From contig NZ_BMDZ01000003.1 of NCBI RefSeq assembly GCF_014636235.1, positions 62,001-126,000 on the forward strand: a stretch of 64,000 bases of DNA, read 5' to 3'. Positions 63,063-64,000 of the stretch are shown in pieces. Source of the stretch: Tistrella bauzanensis. Its GTDB lineage: Bacteria; Pseudomonadota; Alphaproteobacteria; Tistrellales; Tistrellaceae. Each line of letters starts with the position of its first letter. Position 1 is the stretch's first letter. The position numbers were made by a program, and so were the translations under genes. A model generated the notes under the pieces. The model was not told the DNA's origin, made no database searches, and saw only the letters and a list, made by a program, of their open reading frames with translations.

Positions 63063-63144
63063 TCGCGGCCCGGATGCGATCTTTGCAGCCATGATGACGG
63101 CCGCCATGGACAGGGGCGGGCGGTTGCCGCTAGCTTCTTTCCGA

Positions 63145-63174
63145 GTGCCGATACCGCGTGGCGGGTATCGTCAC
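63145..63174. other. Inverted repeat upstream of the NHLM adaptor gene
   Basis: CGATACC (63149-63155) and GGTATCG (63164-63170) pair over an eight-base loop, with GTG/CAC extending the stem after one mismatch. It is 64 bases before the adaptor gene start and about 80 after scpB. It could be an operator or an mRNA structure; there is no T-run. Confidence 0.35.
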
Positions 63175-63238
63175 TGCATCCGCCCCGCCGGCCATCCGCT
63201 CCGGGGCTCCCGACGATCAGAGGCTGTGTCCGTATCAG

Positions 63239-64000
63239 ATGAGTGCCAGCGGTATCTTCCGAAAGGCGGCGCTTGAGCGACTGTCGTCCCCGGAACAGCT
63301 TGATCAGGCCTTGACGGTCGCCACGCCGCGCGGCTGGGCCGCGACGGCGTTCGTGGCTCTGGCACTGTGCGGCGTGGTCGTCTGGTCGGTGGTGGGCCAG
63401 ATCCCCAACCGCACCGCCGGCCAGGGCCTGCTGATCGCGGAAGGTGGCCGGCTGCTGGATGCGGTGGCGCAGGGCGACGGTGTGTTGTCCGAGGTGCTGG
63501 TCGATATCGGCGGGGCGGTGACCGCGGGCCAGCCCGTGGCCCGGATCGCCAATCCCGATCTGGCGTTGCAGCTTCAGAACCAGCAGGCGGTGGTGGCCGA
63601 GCGTGAAGCGGCGCTCATCGGCCTGACGGCCGATCTGGCGCGCGAGGCAGAGCTGCGGCAGGCGGCGATGGCCGCCCGAACCGAGGCGCTGCGCACCCGG
63701 CTCGCGGCGGCACGGGTTCGTCTGACCTATCAGGAACAGCGGCTAGCTGATCTTGAGGCCCTGCCGCCGCAGAGCGTGGCGTCGCGTGACGCGCTGGCGC
63801 GTGCGCGCGACGACGTGGCCGCAGCCCGCCAGGATCTGGCCGAGATCGAGACCGGCGCTGCCGATCTGCGGGCGCGGGAACTGGATGCGCAGCTGGATGG
63901 CGAACGCCGCCGCAACGAGTTGCAAGGCCAGATCGCCGAGGCCCGGCGCCGTGTCGGCGAACTTCAGGCACGGGCGAGCCGGGGTGGCGTGGTGCTGGCG
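63239..64000 (+). CDS. NHLM/NHLP bacteriocin system secretion protein (HlyD-type membrane fusion protein), partial
   Basis: The first 254 residues of a protein cut by the right edge. The N-terminus IFRKAALERLSSPEQLDQAL is the signature of the NHLM bacteriocin system secretion family. A membrane helix follows at about 36-58 (AATAFVALALCGVVVWSVVG), then a biotinyl-lipoyl-like hairpin (about 75-105) and a long alpha-helical coiled coil (about 110-245), the HlyD layout. Such proteins bridge an ABC exporter to the outer membrane, here possibly with TolC. Known homologues export peptides with nitrile-hydratase-like or Nif11-like leaders. No SD is obvious. The rest of the cluster would lie downstream, outside the window. 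Confidence 0.8.
   Translation, partial: MSASGIFRKAALERLSSPEQLDQALTVATPRGWAATAFVALALCGVVVWSVVGQIPNRTAGQGLLIAEGGRLLDAVAQGDGVLSEVLVDIGGAVTAGQPVARIANPDLALQLQNQQAVVAEREAALIGLTADLAREAELRQAAMAARTEALRTRLAAARVRLTYQEQRLADLEALPPQSVASRDALARARDDVAAARQDLAEIETGAADLRARELDAQLDGERRRNELQGQIAEARRRVGELQARASRGGVVLA

Overview
The window is a GC-rich chromosomal segment of an alphaproteobacterium. The evidence is an alphaproteobacterial SOS box (GTTC-N7-GTTC) in front of an imuA-imuB-dnaE2 cassette, a PopZ-type polar organiser, a pcm-tolC-popZ-valS block, and the run erpA/dgt-argS-SPOR-nagZ-scpA-scpB. Gene content and style suggest a Rhodospirillales-like organism, possibly near Tistrella; that genus-level guess is weak. 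No rRNA, CRISPR array, insertion sequence or phage gene was seen.

Layout. 1-2.2 kb: a partial gene, a membrane-anchored coiled-coil protein, a GNAT acetyltransferase and SlyX. 2.6-7.5 kb: prkA-yeaH-spoVR, a stress/stationary-phase kinase module. 7.6-10.4 kb: a PAS histidine kinase and, convergent to it, a PmtA-like methyltransferase. 10.5-17.3 kb: the mutagenic repair cassette imuA-imuB-dnaE2 on the minus strand, with SOS box and promoter. 17.7-23.7 kb: an EF-G paralogue and a large CHASE4/PAS/GAF histidine kinase. 23.6-33.1 kb: a compact type IV pilus/type II secretion-like (MSHA-like) assembly locus. On the minus strand it reads ATPase, inner-membrane platform, a very large PilN/PilO/PilP-like fusion, secretin, pseudopilin and a small coupled ORF, nearly all joined by 4-base start/stop overlaps. 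A divergent pseudopilin lies on the other side of the promoter region. 33.2-37.2 kb: a TetR regulator with an AhpD-like protein, and a LytS-type hybrid kinase. 37.4-41.4 kb: lipid metabolism, with a FadJ-like hydratase lacking its NAD domain (preceded by a coupled 30-codon ORF), an SCP2 protein behind a palindromic operator, and an acyl-CoA synthetase. 41.8-42.1 kb: tRNA-Cys and tRNA-Asn.

42.5-48.4 kb: pcm, tolC, popZ, valS. 48.4-54.8 kb (minus strand): an SMP-30 family protein, an HD-GYP protein, nadA-nadB-nadC for de novo NAD synthesis with a candidate operator, and a GFA-family protein. 54.9-56.1 kb: xthA and erpA. 56.4-63.1 kb: dgt, argS, a SPOR protein, nagZ, scpA and scpB, tightly packed. 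The window ends inside a gene for an NHLM/NHLP-type bacteriocin-export membrane fusion protein. It occupies the place where related genomes usually carry tat genes, so a peptide-export cluster may continue beyond the edge.

A recurrent feature is short tandem repeats (12-24 bp units, 2-6 copies). They occur between genes, within coding sequence in frame, and in three cases across the stop codon of the adjacent gene. The strongest leads are the four-in-one pilus alignment protein, the gutted FadJ-like protein with its coupled small ORF, the NHLM adaptor at the right edge, and the stop-codon tandem repeats.
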